Source: Siphlonurus alternatus (Eukaryota; Arthropoda; Insecta; Ephemeroptera; Siphlonuridae). Taken from it: a DNA stretch of 64,000 bases. This document shows, one piece after another, positions 1 through 12,233 of this stretch. Position numbers and translations under genes: made by a program. A model generated the notes under the pieces. The model had not been told where the DNA came from, did no database searches, and saw nothing but the letters and a program-made list of their open reading frames with translations. Every line of letters starts with the position of its first letter. Position 1 is the first letter of the stretch. The stretch is taken from positions 43,393,469-43,457,468 of the forward strand of contig OX463781.1 in assembly GCA_949825025.1 (NCBI GenBank). Direction: 5' to 3'.

Positions 1-1083
1 GAGTTTTGAACACATGATATCGAAATAAAGGCGTACTAGCGTGTCTTCTTATTATGTCTTACAATGAAGTTCAATAACGTTAGTTATTGTTTTTCCAAAA
101 TTTATTCTATCTTTATGTTACTGCAATGCATAATTCAAACTTATACATATTGTAAAATGGCCATCATGATTATAATGATATACGACGAATTTTTGCTATT
201 TTTTTCAATTTCTGTAGGTATAGGGGAGTTATAAAATATTATATTTAATGAAAGAAACTTTTGCTATTTTGAAAATAAAAATCGGAAGAAAAAAAGAAAA
301 AAAGTTTTCATTATAAGTATATTTTTTAGCGGATTATTTAAATACCTATAAATTTAAAATTTAATTTCAACAAAAACAGAAACAACAAAAACATATTATA
401 TATTTCAAACTTCTATGACGACGTATTTTATAAAAACAAAATAATTTTCCCTATTTTTTTTTTGTGTAAAAAAGAAGTTTCATTTATTTTCTTTTTGAAG
501 TTCTCCTTTATTTTAATAATTCAACTGTTATAAAAGTTTATTGTTTCTTTAAGACTACGACTTTATATTTATGCTACCTAGTACATGAAAGAGATTTTTT
601 TTTTTAATAAAAGAAAAGAAAACCTTACTTTTGTTTTCTTTTTGGCTCAAAATTTTGAAGAATATCAATCACTACCAAGTAGTATCCTTTCTATGTTATT
701 CATTTTGCCTCTTTTTGTCGTTTTTCTTGGTGGACGAACAATATTGCCTACATATCCCACAAATGTTTGTCATATAGCCAGCTTATACAGTGACTGCTTG
801 CGTAGAATTGTTACCATGCCATAGCTTTGACCATTTTACCAATATCTCCATACTTTTTTTTCACCCGCATTTTTATTTTAGAATATTTTCATATTTTTAA
901 ATATGTATGTATGACGTAAAAATAACTTCTTTGATGTTTATTTTTGTTAACATTTTTATTAAAAATATATAAAATCAATTTTATTTTTTTTTATTACATT
1001 GCAGAATATAATTTTGACATATGTTTATTATTACAGAAAGGACATAAAAATTAAATATATATATTTATATATATATACACCAT

Positions 1084-1260
1084 GGGGGACATTCACAAAG
1101 CACTTTAACCCCAACTTTAGCCCCAAGTTTTATCCCTGGTACTAAATATGGTGCTAAAGTACAAACTAGACATGGTTGGCCCCTGGTTTAGCACCATGTT
1201 TAGTACCAGGGATATAACTTGGGGCTAAAGTTGGGGTTAAAGTGCTTTGTGAATGCCCCC
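1084..1260. mobile_element. Foldback MITE with GGG..CATTCACAAAGCAC ends
   Basis: A near-perfect palindrome. The left arm starts GGGGGACATTCACAAAGCAC and the right arm is its reverse complement, ending in a C-run at 1256-1266. The arms run about 60-70 bp each, through the motifs TTTAACCCCAACTTTAGCCCC and GGTACTAAA. The terminal motif resembles the GGGTGCGATTCATAAAGCAG ends of the elements at 12514 and 31238, so it may be a distant relative. The C-run hides any target duplication. Confidence 0.75.
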
Positions 1261-1356
1261 CCCCCCTTGAGTTCAATATTTTTCATTATAGAGGTATTCA
1301 GCACTATTATATTTAAATTTATGTTTATCTTGTTGGAATATCATATGATGAGTTGG

Positions 1357-1462
1357 TTGTTATCAAAATGAACTAGATCCACTTTTCGATGTAAGAGCAA
1401 TTCTTATATTCTTATCAGTTTCCTATCTGAAAATGACTCGATGCATTTCATTTTGATAACAA
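1357..1462. repeat. Short inverted-repeat element
   Basis: A perfect 16-bp inverted repeat, TTGTTATCAAAATGAA, at 1357-1372 and 1447-1462 encloses 74 bp of unrelated sequence. It may be a small MITE or chance structure; no target duplication was recognised. Confidence 0.4.
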
Positions 1463-1530
1463 TAAACGAAAACACACTCGTCATTTCAGAATAAGAGTCA
1501 ATTTTTTGACGCGAAAATGAGCGTTATGTA

Positions 1531-1650
1531 CAGTCATCGCCTCAGAAAATTTCCCTTTGAGGCCTTTTTAATCGCCATACCCCGTAAGAATAACACAGGG
1601 CATGGTGATTAACAATGCTGCAATTGAAAAATTTTCCAAGGCGATGTTTG
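1531..1650. mobile_element. Mariner-like MITE, copy 1
   Basis: The ends are CAGTCATCGCC and GGCGATGTTTG, flanked by TA on both sides (1529-1530 and 1651-1652), as expected for Tc1/mariner insertions. The interior contains AATAACACAGGGCATGG, also found at 13560 and 38555. It is non-autonomous, with no transposase frame. Confidence 0.7.
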
Positions 1651-3123
1651 TACATATAGCATGATGACTATATTTGAGAAAAAAAAACAAAACAAAACAT
1701 TATGTGCTAATGAAAACTGGTTCACTGACCCTGTTGATAGTATGTTGGTAAACGTTTAAATTTTAAAAGAACGAACATAAAATAACATTTTAAATAAATT
1801 AAATTGTGTGTGACTAACATTTTAATATCGATAAAATCTTCTAATAAATCGTTGCTTAAGATTTATCCTCTTCCCCCAAATAATATCAATATGTTATTTA
1901 CAACGCTTGTTTAAGCTACCGGAACGAAATTTCATTGCATTAGTAAAAAAAAAAAAATATTATATATAGCATTATTTAAAAATATAAACACTCAGAGATA
2001 ATAAAAAAAAAATAGAGAGAGAAAAAAATACAACAAAAGAGATACACGCAAAATAAGCATATGAAAAAAAGATTAATATATAGCATACAACAAGAGTACA
2101 AGACAGTGAAATATTACATTAGTTTTCTAGCATGTAAATTCATTTATTTCACTATAGTCATGATATATAAATTCTGCGGCACGTACTCTGGGCAATTATC
2201 ATTGTACGATCTGTATGAAGAGAATTACCGTATATATAATAATATATAGTATGTGCACATACAGTATATATATAGTGGGGTAATATTTGTGAAAAGTCTA
2301 GCACTCCCTATGGAGTGATATGCCTAGCACTTGTGTACTAACCTTTGTTATATATATAGTTTAATAAAATGAAAAACCTCCACAGATTATCAAGATTTTA
2401 AACTTTAGTATCGAAATTCAACTTTCTTATTTGATGAAAAATATATTTTTACTTTTTTATGTAAATTTTGAGACATAAATAAGCACCAGAGAGGACAATT
2501 CATCCTACTTCCGGTAGCCTCTTTGTGTAAATAAAAGTGTATTAGGTATAAATGTTGTCTGGTTTTTCACTTTTGAAACGTTTGTAACGGTTATTAGGAA
2601 ACTCCTCACGTATTTTTAAAGATAAAGTTTATATGCTAGAGATAACAAAATAACAATGACTAGTGTGTGCTTTCTGAAATTTCGTCATATTTTTTACTGT
2701 TATTTTACACACGTTGTTAGATATAATTATAATAAATTTTATTTATCTAATTATAAAATTTACGGTCTAAAATTTATTACAACATTTCTATATTGTGAAA
2801 TTTTTATATTGCTTTAGGAAAGCCGATAGAAGTATGCGATTCTTATCAATTCATTTGATTTTTTTATAATTTCTTGCAAATTAAATCGAAATTCAAGTAA
2901 AGAGAAACTGTAATTAAAACTATTCCCTTTTTCTTCAGAATAGTGTAATCGCAATAAAAATTTGAATTTGAATATAGGCATATTTGCAAAATTTAAACTA
3001 TGATTCTAGAGTAATTTCTTACCTATTTATCAAGTATTTTCCATCAAACTTATTGTCAGAAGAATATTAAAACCAAAATAAATTTCTATTTATATATGCA
3101 ATTAATTGAATTTTGACGGCTGC

Positions 3124-3255
3124 AGGTCTGTTTGTACTGTACATGCATAATCAGTACTAATCAATCATTATTGATGATCTTTATGTTCCATGTACAGAAG
3201 GTTCATCAATAATAATATATTATTTCTGATTTTGTATTTACGAACACGCAGACCT
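3124..3255. mobile_element. AGGTCTG foldback MITE, copy 1
   Basis: The imperfect terminal inverted repeats are AGGTCTGTTTGTA and its partner CGAACACGCAGACCT. The core ACAGAAGGTTCATCAATAAT is shared with the copy at 14532-14642. Confidence 0.6.
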
Positions 3256-3721
3256 ATATTGATTCTCTTATCAATCGATCAAATAACTTGACAGGTACAG
3301 TACTATAATCTCATAAGAAATATTTACAATTATTATCTACATGAAAAGTTAAATAAAATTTACTGTAACATTGTTGAATTTAAAGTCTATAAATTTATAT
3401 TTTCTTAAACAGAATTGACATCATTTAAATATATAAACCTTGAAACAAAAATCAAATAAAGTCAACTTAGGTGATTATTCAGTCGTGAAATATCTCACTA
3501 ACACGCTATATTTGAATTTATTGTGACTTGTATTAATACTAGTTTGAAAAAGTTTCAACTATATTCATTCAATGTCTATTGATAATACAGAACAAAATAA
3601 ACTGTTACCATCATATACAATATTTAGAGAGAAAATATTTTAAATGTATTCAGAAATAAATGAAGTCTAACTTGTAAGTAGAGGCCGCAGGAAATTTGAA
3701 ACTGTAGTATGAGTTCGAATT

Positions 3722-3876
<155 letters not shown>

Positions 3877-4951
3877 GGATAAGAGGTACCGTATAATAGA
3901 TAAAGCATTATGCATGGATAGGACCAATCGAAAAGGCAACAAGCGCACATATTATTATTTTTTATTTAGAAAGTCTTTACAAAGAATTAACAATTATAAA
4001 GGAGAAATAATTTAACTAATTGTCTAAAAAAATATATATATGAGCAATAAAAATAATAAAATATAATTGACATATAATATCAAGATGGATAAAATTATTA
4101 ATAATATTAAAATATGATATTTTATTAATTAAATAAATGTAAATAAGCCCATAATCTATATTTTATCATCATAAGGGAGAGCAGACAAGTTTAAAGTTTT
4201 AGCTCGTTTAGCAAGTAAGCGAAGAGTATCTTGCTATATAACGTAGCGGGTGACACTCTTGCACAGGAGATATATATCTTAGCTAGGGTGTAATATGTTT
4301 ACAGCAGGGAGCTTTAATTAATGCAGATCGAGTGGGGAGGCTACGAAAATTCAACCGCCTTGGGAAAACAATATGCACGCGAGTTAAACACAAAGATGGC
4401 TTATTTATATTCTTCTTTTTTAAAAGAAAAATATACTGCAATCTTTCCCCCTCTTTGAAGATTTTTACTTGACGAAGAGAGAAAAATGGATCTTTTACGC
4501 TTACTTGAAGACATTGAGATTGTTGTAAGAAGTTTTGAAACGAGAGATAGGGAGAAAATAATTGGTTTTTGCGTCTCCGCAATCCACAACATATTTATTT
4601 ACTTTTTTTTTATGCTCCCAAGAGTTCACTATTTTCTTTCTGTCATACCTTGTTTTTATTTTTTTCTTCTTTATTATAAAAAAAACTTCATTTTCTTCTT
4701 TCTATGAAGCCTTCATTATATTTATTTTTTTAAGCGAGTATGTAAACACGCTACAATGTATATTTATTTATATACTACAGCATTAAATCAAAATTTTTTT
4801 TATGTATTTTACAAAACTTCAAATATAATGTTGTTATTTTTCTTTGCAAAGTCTTTAATGATCCTCTGTTTAACCTTTATACGGTTCAGTAGGTTTTATA
4901 ATTATAATTTGCGTGTTTTATAATGAAGACATTTAATTGCATTAAAATAAC

Positions 4952-4988
4952 AAAAAATTTAAAAAATTTAAAAAATTTAAAAAATTTA
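4952..4988. repeat. Short (AAAAAATTT)n tandem repeat
   Basis: Four consecutive 9-bp units, A6T3, form a small minisatellite. Confidence 0.85.
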
Positions 4989-5147
4989 CAAAAATTTTTG
5001 TTAACCTCTTAAGCAGGAACATTTATTTTGTCAACATTTTCATTCACAAAGCTTTAAAAATTATGAAAATTATGAGAATGGCCCATGATAAGTTAATTTC
5101 GAGGCCAACTTTAGCACGTTATCTGTTACGTCGCTCTCAACGTTTTG

Positions 5148-5327
5148 CAGGAGGGGATCCAGCCAGCAGTTCTGGGGGGGGGGGAGGGGCGGTGCCCTAT
5201 CCCGCAATGTTAAATTTTGGGGTGGGAAGGGGGGCGATGGGTGGGGGGTGATAACACCTTCAATGTATTTTGGGACCCTTTGGGAGGGGCGATCGCCCCC
5301 ATCAACCCCCCCTTGGATCCGCGCCTA
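5148..5327. mobile_element. hAT-like non-autonomous element
   Basis: The left end is CAGGAGGGGATCC and the right end GGATCCGCGCCTA. The flanking 8-mers are ACGTTTTG (5140-5147) and ATGTTTTG (5328-5335), an 8-bp duplication with one mismatch. The GGATCC-containing CAGGGG-type terminus and the 8-bp duplication fit the hAT superfamily. The interior is G/C-rich with no transposase, and a short open frame overlapping it is not a gene. Confidence 0.75.
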
Positions 5328-6740
5328 ATGTTTTGCCTACAAAATCGTGACGTCATATTATTCTATGACGTATGGTGAAAATCCCATTAATTTTATTAAC
5401 TCTCTCTATCATCTGTTCTTCCTCTCCTTATGTATCCGGTTCATTAACTCGCTATATTATTTTTGTTCAATAAAACAATATAACTCATAAATCAGTTATG
5501 TAGATATTTGCATAATTAATATTCAAGTATTATATATATTAAAAGTGTTATAATTTGAAATGTTAGTTTGTAATATATTTGTAATTCGTTCGTAGAATTT
5601 TATCAGGAAATTTCTGAAGGAATAAAAGGCTTAAAAGCTAATAAATGTGAGCGTAATTTTACAACACGCTGAAATAGAATGTACCCGGCACGCATTCTCA
5701 AAATTATTTATTAACTAATCAATTGTAAAGTTCAAAGAGAATTTCAATCCTTTGTCCTGTCTTCATCAAATTTTGGCGGTTCGTTTGAAAAACTACCTTT
5801 ATATTATTTAGTCCCCAGTCTAAATTTTTCTTCAACTGACTGCTCCATCAAATACCGACCATTCATCATGGTTTTCATAGTTCCCTCAATCAAAATTCTG
5901 AAAATGGTATTTAGATATTACTAAACCATGATAATTGTTTTGAAATGTATCTAAAACCCTGAGCAGCACTATAATAATTTAGGTCAGATCCAGCTATTAT
6001 TTCAAATTAAATTTTAATGTGTCATGTGCATTTAGCTTGGATATATAAATGTTAATAATTTATATCTATACATTAAATTTATAGAATTATTAACATTTTA
6101 TGATAGAACATATTGTAACAATGTTGAAATTTTGTTTTCAATGACCAATATGTGACAATAAGCTTGGGAATGTTAAGTGCTACCCCCCCCCCTTTCTCTT
6201 CTCGTTTGTGTATATAGTTATGTGTGTTTGATGCCCCACATTTATATTCACTTAACACTACCATATAATAATACAGCATAGAACTGAGGTACATGAATGG
6301 CGATTTAGTTGGGATATTAAACTAGAATGGTCACTAAATATAATGTAAATAAAAATTAAATGCTATTTCAGCAAGTAAATATAGTATATATACATATGTA
6401 AAACCACCATTATGTAGTTAAAATAGTCAAACTTGAAATGTAAATTTGACAAGTACCCACGATGATTATAAATTTTACGGTTATGATGTAAACCTCTTAT
6501 CCACTCAGCAGGTTCTAACACATAGGTTGCTGCTTTTGACGGACACACAGAAGGGAATATAAAGGTCGAGAGGGAGATACTGTGTTGGTGTGGGTGGTGT
6601 ATTATGTAGTAGAGGTAGTCATAGCCATAAGCTTACCGCACGGTTACCTGTGCATTCAGGTGCTTTATTATGTGTACGGTGAACTCTCAAGCCAAGCTAG
6701 CATACAAGCTCCCAACTGACTCATAACTTAATTTACGACT

Positions 6741-6834
<94 letters not shown>
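6741..6834. repeat. Poly-C plus (CT)n microsatellite
   Basis: About 10 C residues followed by about 84 bp of CT. The Arg/Glu-repeat open frame on the minus strand is an artefact of this repeat. Confidence 0.98.
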
Positions 6835-6839
<5 letters not shown>

Positions 6840-7362
6840 AAAGGTGTTTAGTACCCCAACAGCTTTATATAACGTAAATATACTCATCTTTTCTTTATTT
6901 TTTTTTTAAATATTAAAAAAATATTTAAAGAAAATATAAACCTAAATAACTATAAATCATTACATACTTTTTTTCTTAATAAAAATATCATATAGGCTAT
7001 AATAAGAATCTTAAGTATACTGAAAAAAATTTCATTAATATTTAATTGAAATTTATGCTCGTATGATATAACAAGATATTTTAATAGACTAAAATAAATC
7101 ATATAATGTAAATATTAAAAAAAAATATTACTTATGTTTATGTACTGTATATATACTAGATGTTTCTTTTTATTTTATAAATTTTATACTCAAGGTTTTT
7201 GCTTTTAATTAACTTAATTAATTACACTACATATATGTCTCTTAACTTCTGACATTTACGTTAAAATATAAAAGATAATATTTACTGTTGACTTATTTAT
7301 ATTGCACCTTATGGGCATATAATTCAAAGTAAAATATTAATTGCATATAAAACATTTGTCAA

Positions 7363-7366
<4 letters not shown>

Positions 7367-7398
<32 letters not shown>
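7367..7398. repeat. (AT)n microsatellite
   Basis: About 32 bp of AT directly before the ATCGTCCCTC palindromic element. Confidence 0.95.
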
Positions 7399-7400
<2 letters not shown>

Positions 7401-7808
7401 TCCCTCAAGCTACAATGATTTCGTTGCAATAATGAGCTATCTGCTANNNNNNNNNNNNNNNNNNNNNNNNNNNNNNNNNNNNNNNNNNNNNNNNNNNNNN
7501 NNNNNNNNNNNNNNNNNNNNNNNNNNNNNNNNNNNNNNNNNNNNNNNNNNNNNNNNNNNNNNNNNNNNNNNNNNNNNNNNNNNNNNNNNNNNNNNNNNNN
7601 NNNNNNNNNNNNNNNNNNNNNNNNNNNNNNNNNNNNNNNNNNNNNNCAAGCTACAATGATTTCGTTGCAATAATGAGCTATCTGCTATTTCAGGTGAGCG
7701 AGCAGCGCAATTATGAGCTGTACTTTGGTATATAAAATACAGCTCATTGTTGTGCTTGCTTGAAATAACAGATAGCTCATTATTCTATTATTCTGGACGA
7801 GGGACGAT
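7397..7808. mobile_element. ATCGTCCCTC foldback MITE interrupted by a scaffold gap
   Basis: Terminal inverted repeats ATCGTCCCTC and GAGGGACGAT bound a palindromic element that includes AATGAGCTATCTG near the left end and CAGATAGCTCATT near the right. An assembly gap lies inside. Without the gap and its duplicated edge the element would be about 170 bp. Confidence 0.65.
7447..7646. other. Assembly gap (200 N)
   Basis: Exactly 200 N. The 41 bases before the gap (7406-7446) recur exactly just after it (7647-7687), so the gap is probably an overlapping contig join rather than missing DNA. Confidence 0.97.
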
Positions 7809-8429
7809 GTATTATATAATTATATATTTTTTTTTTTCATTTTAAGGTTTAATTCGGAAATACATATAATGTAACAACTTCTTACAATTGCTATTACAAA
7901 TAATTATACAATATATATTTTGTTTTCAAATCCTACATTCTTAATTAGCTTTCAATAATATTTCCTACGTGTACACTGAATTTTTTAAGTGTTTCGCTAG
8001 AGACAGCTTATATTTTTTAATATATAAAGCTCTCTGTTTTTATTCAATTCAAGCACGATAGATTTATTTTTTATTTATTTATTTGTTTTTTTTACAACTG
8101 GACAGTGAGAAATAATAATAATAATATAAGAATTATTCTTATATAATATGATTATTATCGTAATATTTGTTATAAAAGTGTGAATAAATTTTCATATTTT
8201 TTGCTACTTTCAGTTTTTTTTTATAATAATATAATAACATTTTAATATAAATGTTTTTATACCCGTGTGCCTCATTATCAAATTATTCAAACCATATGCT
8301 ATATATTTCTTTGTTCCTTTATAAGGTATGTGTATAGTAGAGAGACATATTTTGACAGGCAAGGTTATTTTATCCCTTCTCGTGTGGTGTTATGATACAA
8401 AAAAACTTTATTTATGTGACGCGACATCG

Positions 8430-8635
8430 AACACAAAATTACGCTGCTCGCTCTCAGTTTGACAGTTCTGGTACCGCGTGTGGCGGGAGGGAAGGAAGGG
8501 ACGGGTGTGGTGGGGGTGGGGGGGGGGGGGGGGGAGAATGTTTGCCGCATCGTCTCAGCACCAACCCCTAGCTGGTGTCATGCCGTGTGTGTCGGAGGAG
8601 GAATGGGGGTGAGAGGTTACAGGAAATAACATACC
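8430..8635. other. GC-rich island with poly-G tract
   Basis: A G-rich stretch containing GGGAAGGAAGGGACGGG-like runs and about 23 consecutive G (8512-8534) stands out from its AT-rich flanks. No protein or RNA gene is recognised. The poly-G run could form quadruplex structures (inference). Confidence 0.5.
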
Positions 8636-8994
8636 ACCGCAGACATAAAAATATGACAACGTAAAATTTCATAATTTAACGTGGTTAATAATACACAAAA
8701 GAAAAAAAAAAAAAAAATGGACTGCAATAGGTATTTTAACTATAACTCGATTTTAAGTTAGTTTACGTTAATATTTATAATCCGCTTAAAATTAAAGGAT
8801 AGACAAGGATGAAGGGAGGTCAGTAATTAAGAGCCGGAATCAGCCCATACACCCTCGGGTGCCCGACTATTATGAGGATGAAAGGAGCAAGGTGACTATA
8901 AGGTGTTTTTATTCTATGAGTTTACTATATTGTAGGATAGGTAAGGAGGCCTTTTGCTAGTTGTTGGCCAGGTATTCTCTTGACGATGGAGATT

Positions 8995-9175
8995 AATGTA
9001 ACTTAACAGGTAGAGCGTGGTGCAGTGCATTGACCGTGTATTATTGACTTGGTGGTCGTTTCAAGAAAAAACTTAAAAATTACGTTGCTCCCTCCCTCCC
9101 TGGGGTAAATTAATCTCGCTTTCCAGCCGTGATGCACATGTGTGTGTGTTTCCCCAGGCTTTGGATATCACTTTG
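8995..9175 (+). repeat. Possible tRNA-derived SINE fragment
   Basis: AGGTAGAGCGTGGTGCAGTG followed by GGTGGTCGTTTCAAG weakly resembles a degenerate A box and B box, with a pyrimidine-rich tail region after them. Weak call; it could be unrelated sequence. Confidence 0.22.
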
Positions 9176-9221
9176 ATTCATTGATAAAAAGTAGAGGTTT
9201 TCCTCAGTCTAGGATGCATAA

Positions 9222-9452
9222 AGGCGCATTTCCATGGAGCGTGGAAAGCGAGGCTTAATTGGCGCGGCGAGAAAGGCGCACTTGCTTGAATGTCATATGG
9301 CGGCCATGTTGGCGTGAAAAAATCGCAGCGCGATTTAATCACTGCGGGAAAGCGATTTTTCCACGCCAACATGGCCGCCATATGAAATTGAAGCAAGTGC
9401 GCCTTTCTCGCCACGTCAAGCCTCGCTTTCTACGCTCCATGGAAATGCACCT
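9222..9452. mobile_element. AGGTGCATTT foldback MITE with TAA duplication, copy 1
   Basis: The ends are AGGCGCATTTCCATGGAGCG and CGCTCCATGGAAATGCACCT, flanked on both sides by TAA (9219-9221 and 9453-9455). The interior arms continue as a near palindrome (GCGCACTTGCTT, GGCGGCCATGTTGGCGTG and partners). A 3-bp TAA duplication fits PIF/Harbinger-type insertion. The two long overlapping open frames on opposite strands are products of the palindrome. Confidence 0.8.
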
Positions 9453-9737
9453 TAACAAACCCATCCTTTTCAATCCTTACCCCGCCTGAAGCTCCAAACT
9501 CATCCTGGTAAAAATAAAAAATAAAATATATCGGTTTTCTAATTTTAATTTTTAATTATTTCCCTAAATCATGACAACCTTGTTTTGTTGTATTCCTTTA
9601 CATATGTGCTATGCTTGAATTTTTTAAAGTGTTATTCAGGATAATGATATTGCAAATTTGCGTACTAATCAGCAAGTCTCTATATTAGTACAATATTAAT
9701 ACGTATACGTTTTTTTTTTAAATGAGTGCGTTAATGC

Positions 9738-10317
9738 GTACATCCAATAACAAATGTATTGCGAAAATCTCAGGGAAGCAACCATATTCTTGTAACAGCC
9801 ATGATCATTACGATGATGAGTGATGAGTGACTTATGATGATGGTTAACAGTGCGGTGACCTTTGATGTTGTTTTATAAATGAGCTAATTTACCACTTTCC
9901 TGCATGCGCTTTTTGAGAAGCAATGTGACAATTAAAAGTGCGTATTTAACTCATCAGTATTATATCAAAGGTTGCCGCGCTGTCAACCCTCACAATGAGT
10001 CACTCATCACTCATCATCGTCAACGTTCCTTTATACAGGTTAAGACACGCACGCATTTCGTGCGTCAATTTTGGTAATTTTCAGTCCCCATTGCACCGCG
10101 AAATTTCAAAAATAGCATTGCATGATGGGCGCATTCAAAGTTTCGCGGCACGATGTGGCCAAAAATACTTGAACGTGATTGGCTAAGCCATTAAAAATTG
10201 GTCCAATCGGTGGCTTAAACTGTATAAAGGAACGTTGATCATCGTAATAGTCCTTGCTGTTACATGCATTGAGTTGCTTCCCCGAGATTTTTGCATTAGA
10301 TTTGACGTTGGGTGTAC
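9738..10317. mobile_element. Outer foldback element carrying a nested MITE
   Basis: The left arm (GTACATCCAA, then AATCTCAGGGAAGCAAC) pairs with the right arm (GTTGCTTCCCCGAGATT, then GGTGTAC). An inner pair, CGATGATGAGTGATGAGTGA and its complement, lies at 9807-9832 and about 9997-10019. The right arm is interrupted by the element at 10020-10238. Confidence 0.75.
10020..10238. mobile_element. Nested MITE with TCAACGTTCC ends
   Basis: A perfect 19-bp terminal inverted repeat, TCAACGTTCCTTTATACAG. It is flanked by TCATCG on both sides (10014-10019 and 10239-10244), a 6-bp candidate duplication. The opposite arm of the host palindrome reads through this point without the insert. Confidence 0.75.
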
Positions 10318-11640
10318 ATGTTGCTCTAATGAATTACTTACATAAAAGTTTCCAATGCAAAGAGTTAAATTTTACCAAATGGAGACTTTAACTGAAACAT
10401 TGTACTTTAATTTAAAATAATTCAAGCTTTTCAATTGTTAAATTTAAATAGCCGCTTTCTTTTTTTTCAATTATTTCTCACTATAAAGCTATTTTACTGC
10501 AAATAAAACCATCTATATAGTACATAAAATATTACACCATTAAAAAGGAGAAATGCATTAATTAATAATTTATTATGCTAATTTACAGTGTAATTGTTAC
10601 ACTAAAAAAGAATAGTTATTCCATAAATTTCTGTGTCGTATCTGTATGCTTTAACTTTAGTAACATGACATTTATTTAAGTTAAAACAACAACTTAAGTC
10701 TATAATGATTTCCCTTGTATTTTTCTTTTTATAAAAAAAAATGTTGTTATATCCAAAAAAACAAACAATATTGTATAATGTTGCTATGAATGTTTCATTT
10801 TTCTTGTTTTTTGTTTTTGTTTTTTTGAGATTTTAATAGTATTACCCTAATTTAACTTTTCTACTACATGTATGTACCGTATTATACAAGTTATAACAAG
10901 CAAGTATAAAACGTATATGATACGAAGAAAACTAAGTCTATACACTGAAGACATTATACTCATACCAGGAAAATTGCAAAGCTTAAACTTTTTTTTCCGG
11001 AGTATGCAGCAGCTCGAAGAGGGAGAAACGGTTCGTTAGTTTGCGGAAATTGGCTGAAATCAGGTCTAGTCACCGCCGTCTCATTGCACCAGTCCAAGTG
11101 CTTTTACGCCCTCATTTCTCCCTTCTCTTTTCTTTTTAGCAAAAAAAAAAGTAGTAAAAAATTATACTAGACACGTAAAATAGGGGTATTCATTATTTTT
11201 TTTTATCTATTTTATTCATAGTAGACTCTTCTTGTATATACTATAATATATGTATATGTTTACACTTTGTTTCTGTTTCTTTAATGTAAAAATGTCTCCA
11301 CAAAAAATATTATTAGACTAACAGACTTAAAATAAGAATGAATGAAAAAAATATACATTCTTTTTTTATTATAAATAATAGTGAAATGTATAGAATAATT
11401 TTATTCTATCCTATTGTATAAGACGTACAGCATTAATTTATAATGATATTGTACTTTAAACTGTATTTAATGTATTCTCAGGACATTTTTTTACTATTTT
11501 TATGCATAAATAACAATCATAAATTAAATAAGATATATTATCAATTTAAAATTATTTGAATATGATGTGTTGCTCAATATTTCAATGAACGCATACACAC
11601 TTTAAATTACAAAAATTAATTGGACCGCAAGAAGAATGCA

Positions 11641-11818
<178 letters not shown>

Positions 11819-12079
11819 GCAGCTGCATTTTATGATCAGATTTATTAATCTTAATTATTTTCAAACTTTGAAAGCACAAATGATAGCTTTCAGATTTTGC
11901 ATCTGTTTGTCTCAGAAAATAAATATCGATGGTTGTTATTATAAAGGGGCTTATAGAATTTTTGACCTTGAGGTGACCTTAATACATTACCCTGATAACA
12001 TCCAACCTTGTGAGTTGTGCAAGCACTTATGAAGCGACTACTATATATTGTGTTCTGACCAGTTGTTCTCATGTTTCAG

Positions 12080-12210
12080 CCCCTGACCCTTGGTCTGCAG
12101 TCCGGCTGCTCGATGACCCGGACTTTGGGATGCCCATCGGAAACGCAACGGTCCCTGTCGGTCGCGAGGTGGTTCTCTCTTGTACCGTCGATCACCTCGG
12201 CAAATACAAG
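12080..12210 (+). CDS. DIP/lachesin-type Ig protein, internal exon A (first half of Ig domain 1)
   Basis: This internal exon encodes 43 codons plus 2 leading bases. It enters in phase 1 (one base comes from the previous exon) and ends on a complete codon. The acceptor is a pyrimidine-rich tract ending in AG at 12078-12079; the donor is AAG|GTAGGT at 12211. The peptide has a linker around PDPWSAVRLLDDPDF, then the first Ig strands with VPVGREVVLSC: the B-strand cysteine is residue 34, and N21-A-T is a possible N-glycosylation site. It stops at LGKYK, just before the core tryptophan, which lies in exon B. This pattern (DPDF, then V.VGR, then C, then LG.YKV.W) is that of DIP proteins, cell-surface Ig proteins that bind Dpr partners in neuronal wiring. 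GC content is far above the surrounding DNA. The paralogue cannot be assigned, so no symbol is given. An acceptor at the later CTGCAG (ending 12100) is possible but would remove the DPDF leader. Confidence 0.88.
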
Positions 12211-12233
12211 GTAGGTCACGTGGGGTGGTTTTG

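Noticed and set aside
585..824. 79-codon open frame at the left end
   Set aside because: Low-complexity Phe/Leu-rich start, no domain, surrounded by featureless AT-rich DNA.
2281..2350. TAGCACT/AGTGAT hairpin-like words
   Set aside because: Short and imperfect pairing; could be chance.
9178..9489. Two overlapping opposite-strand frames of 76-78 codons
   Set aside because: They mirror each other because the underlying element is a palindrome.
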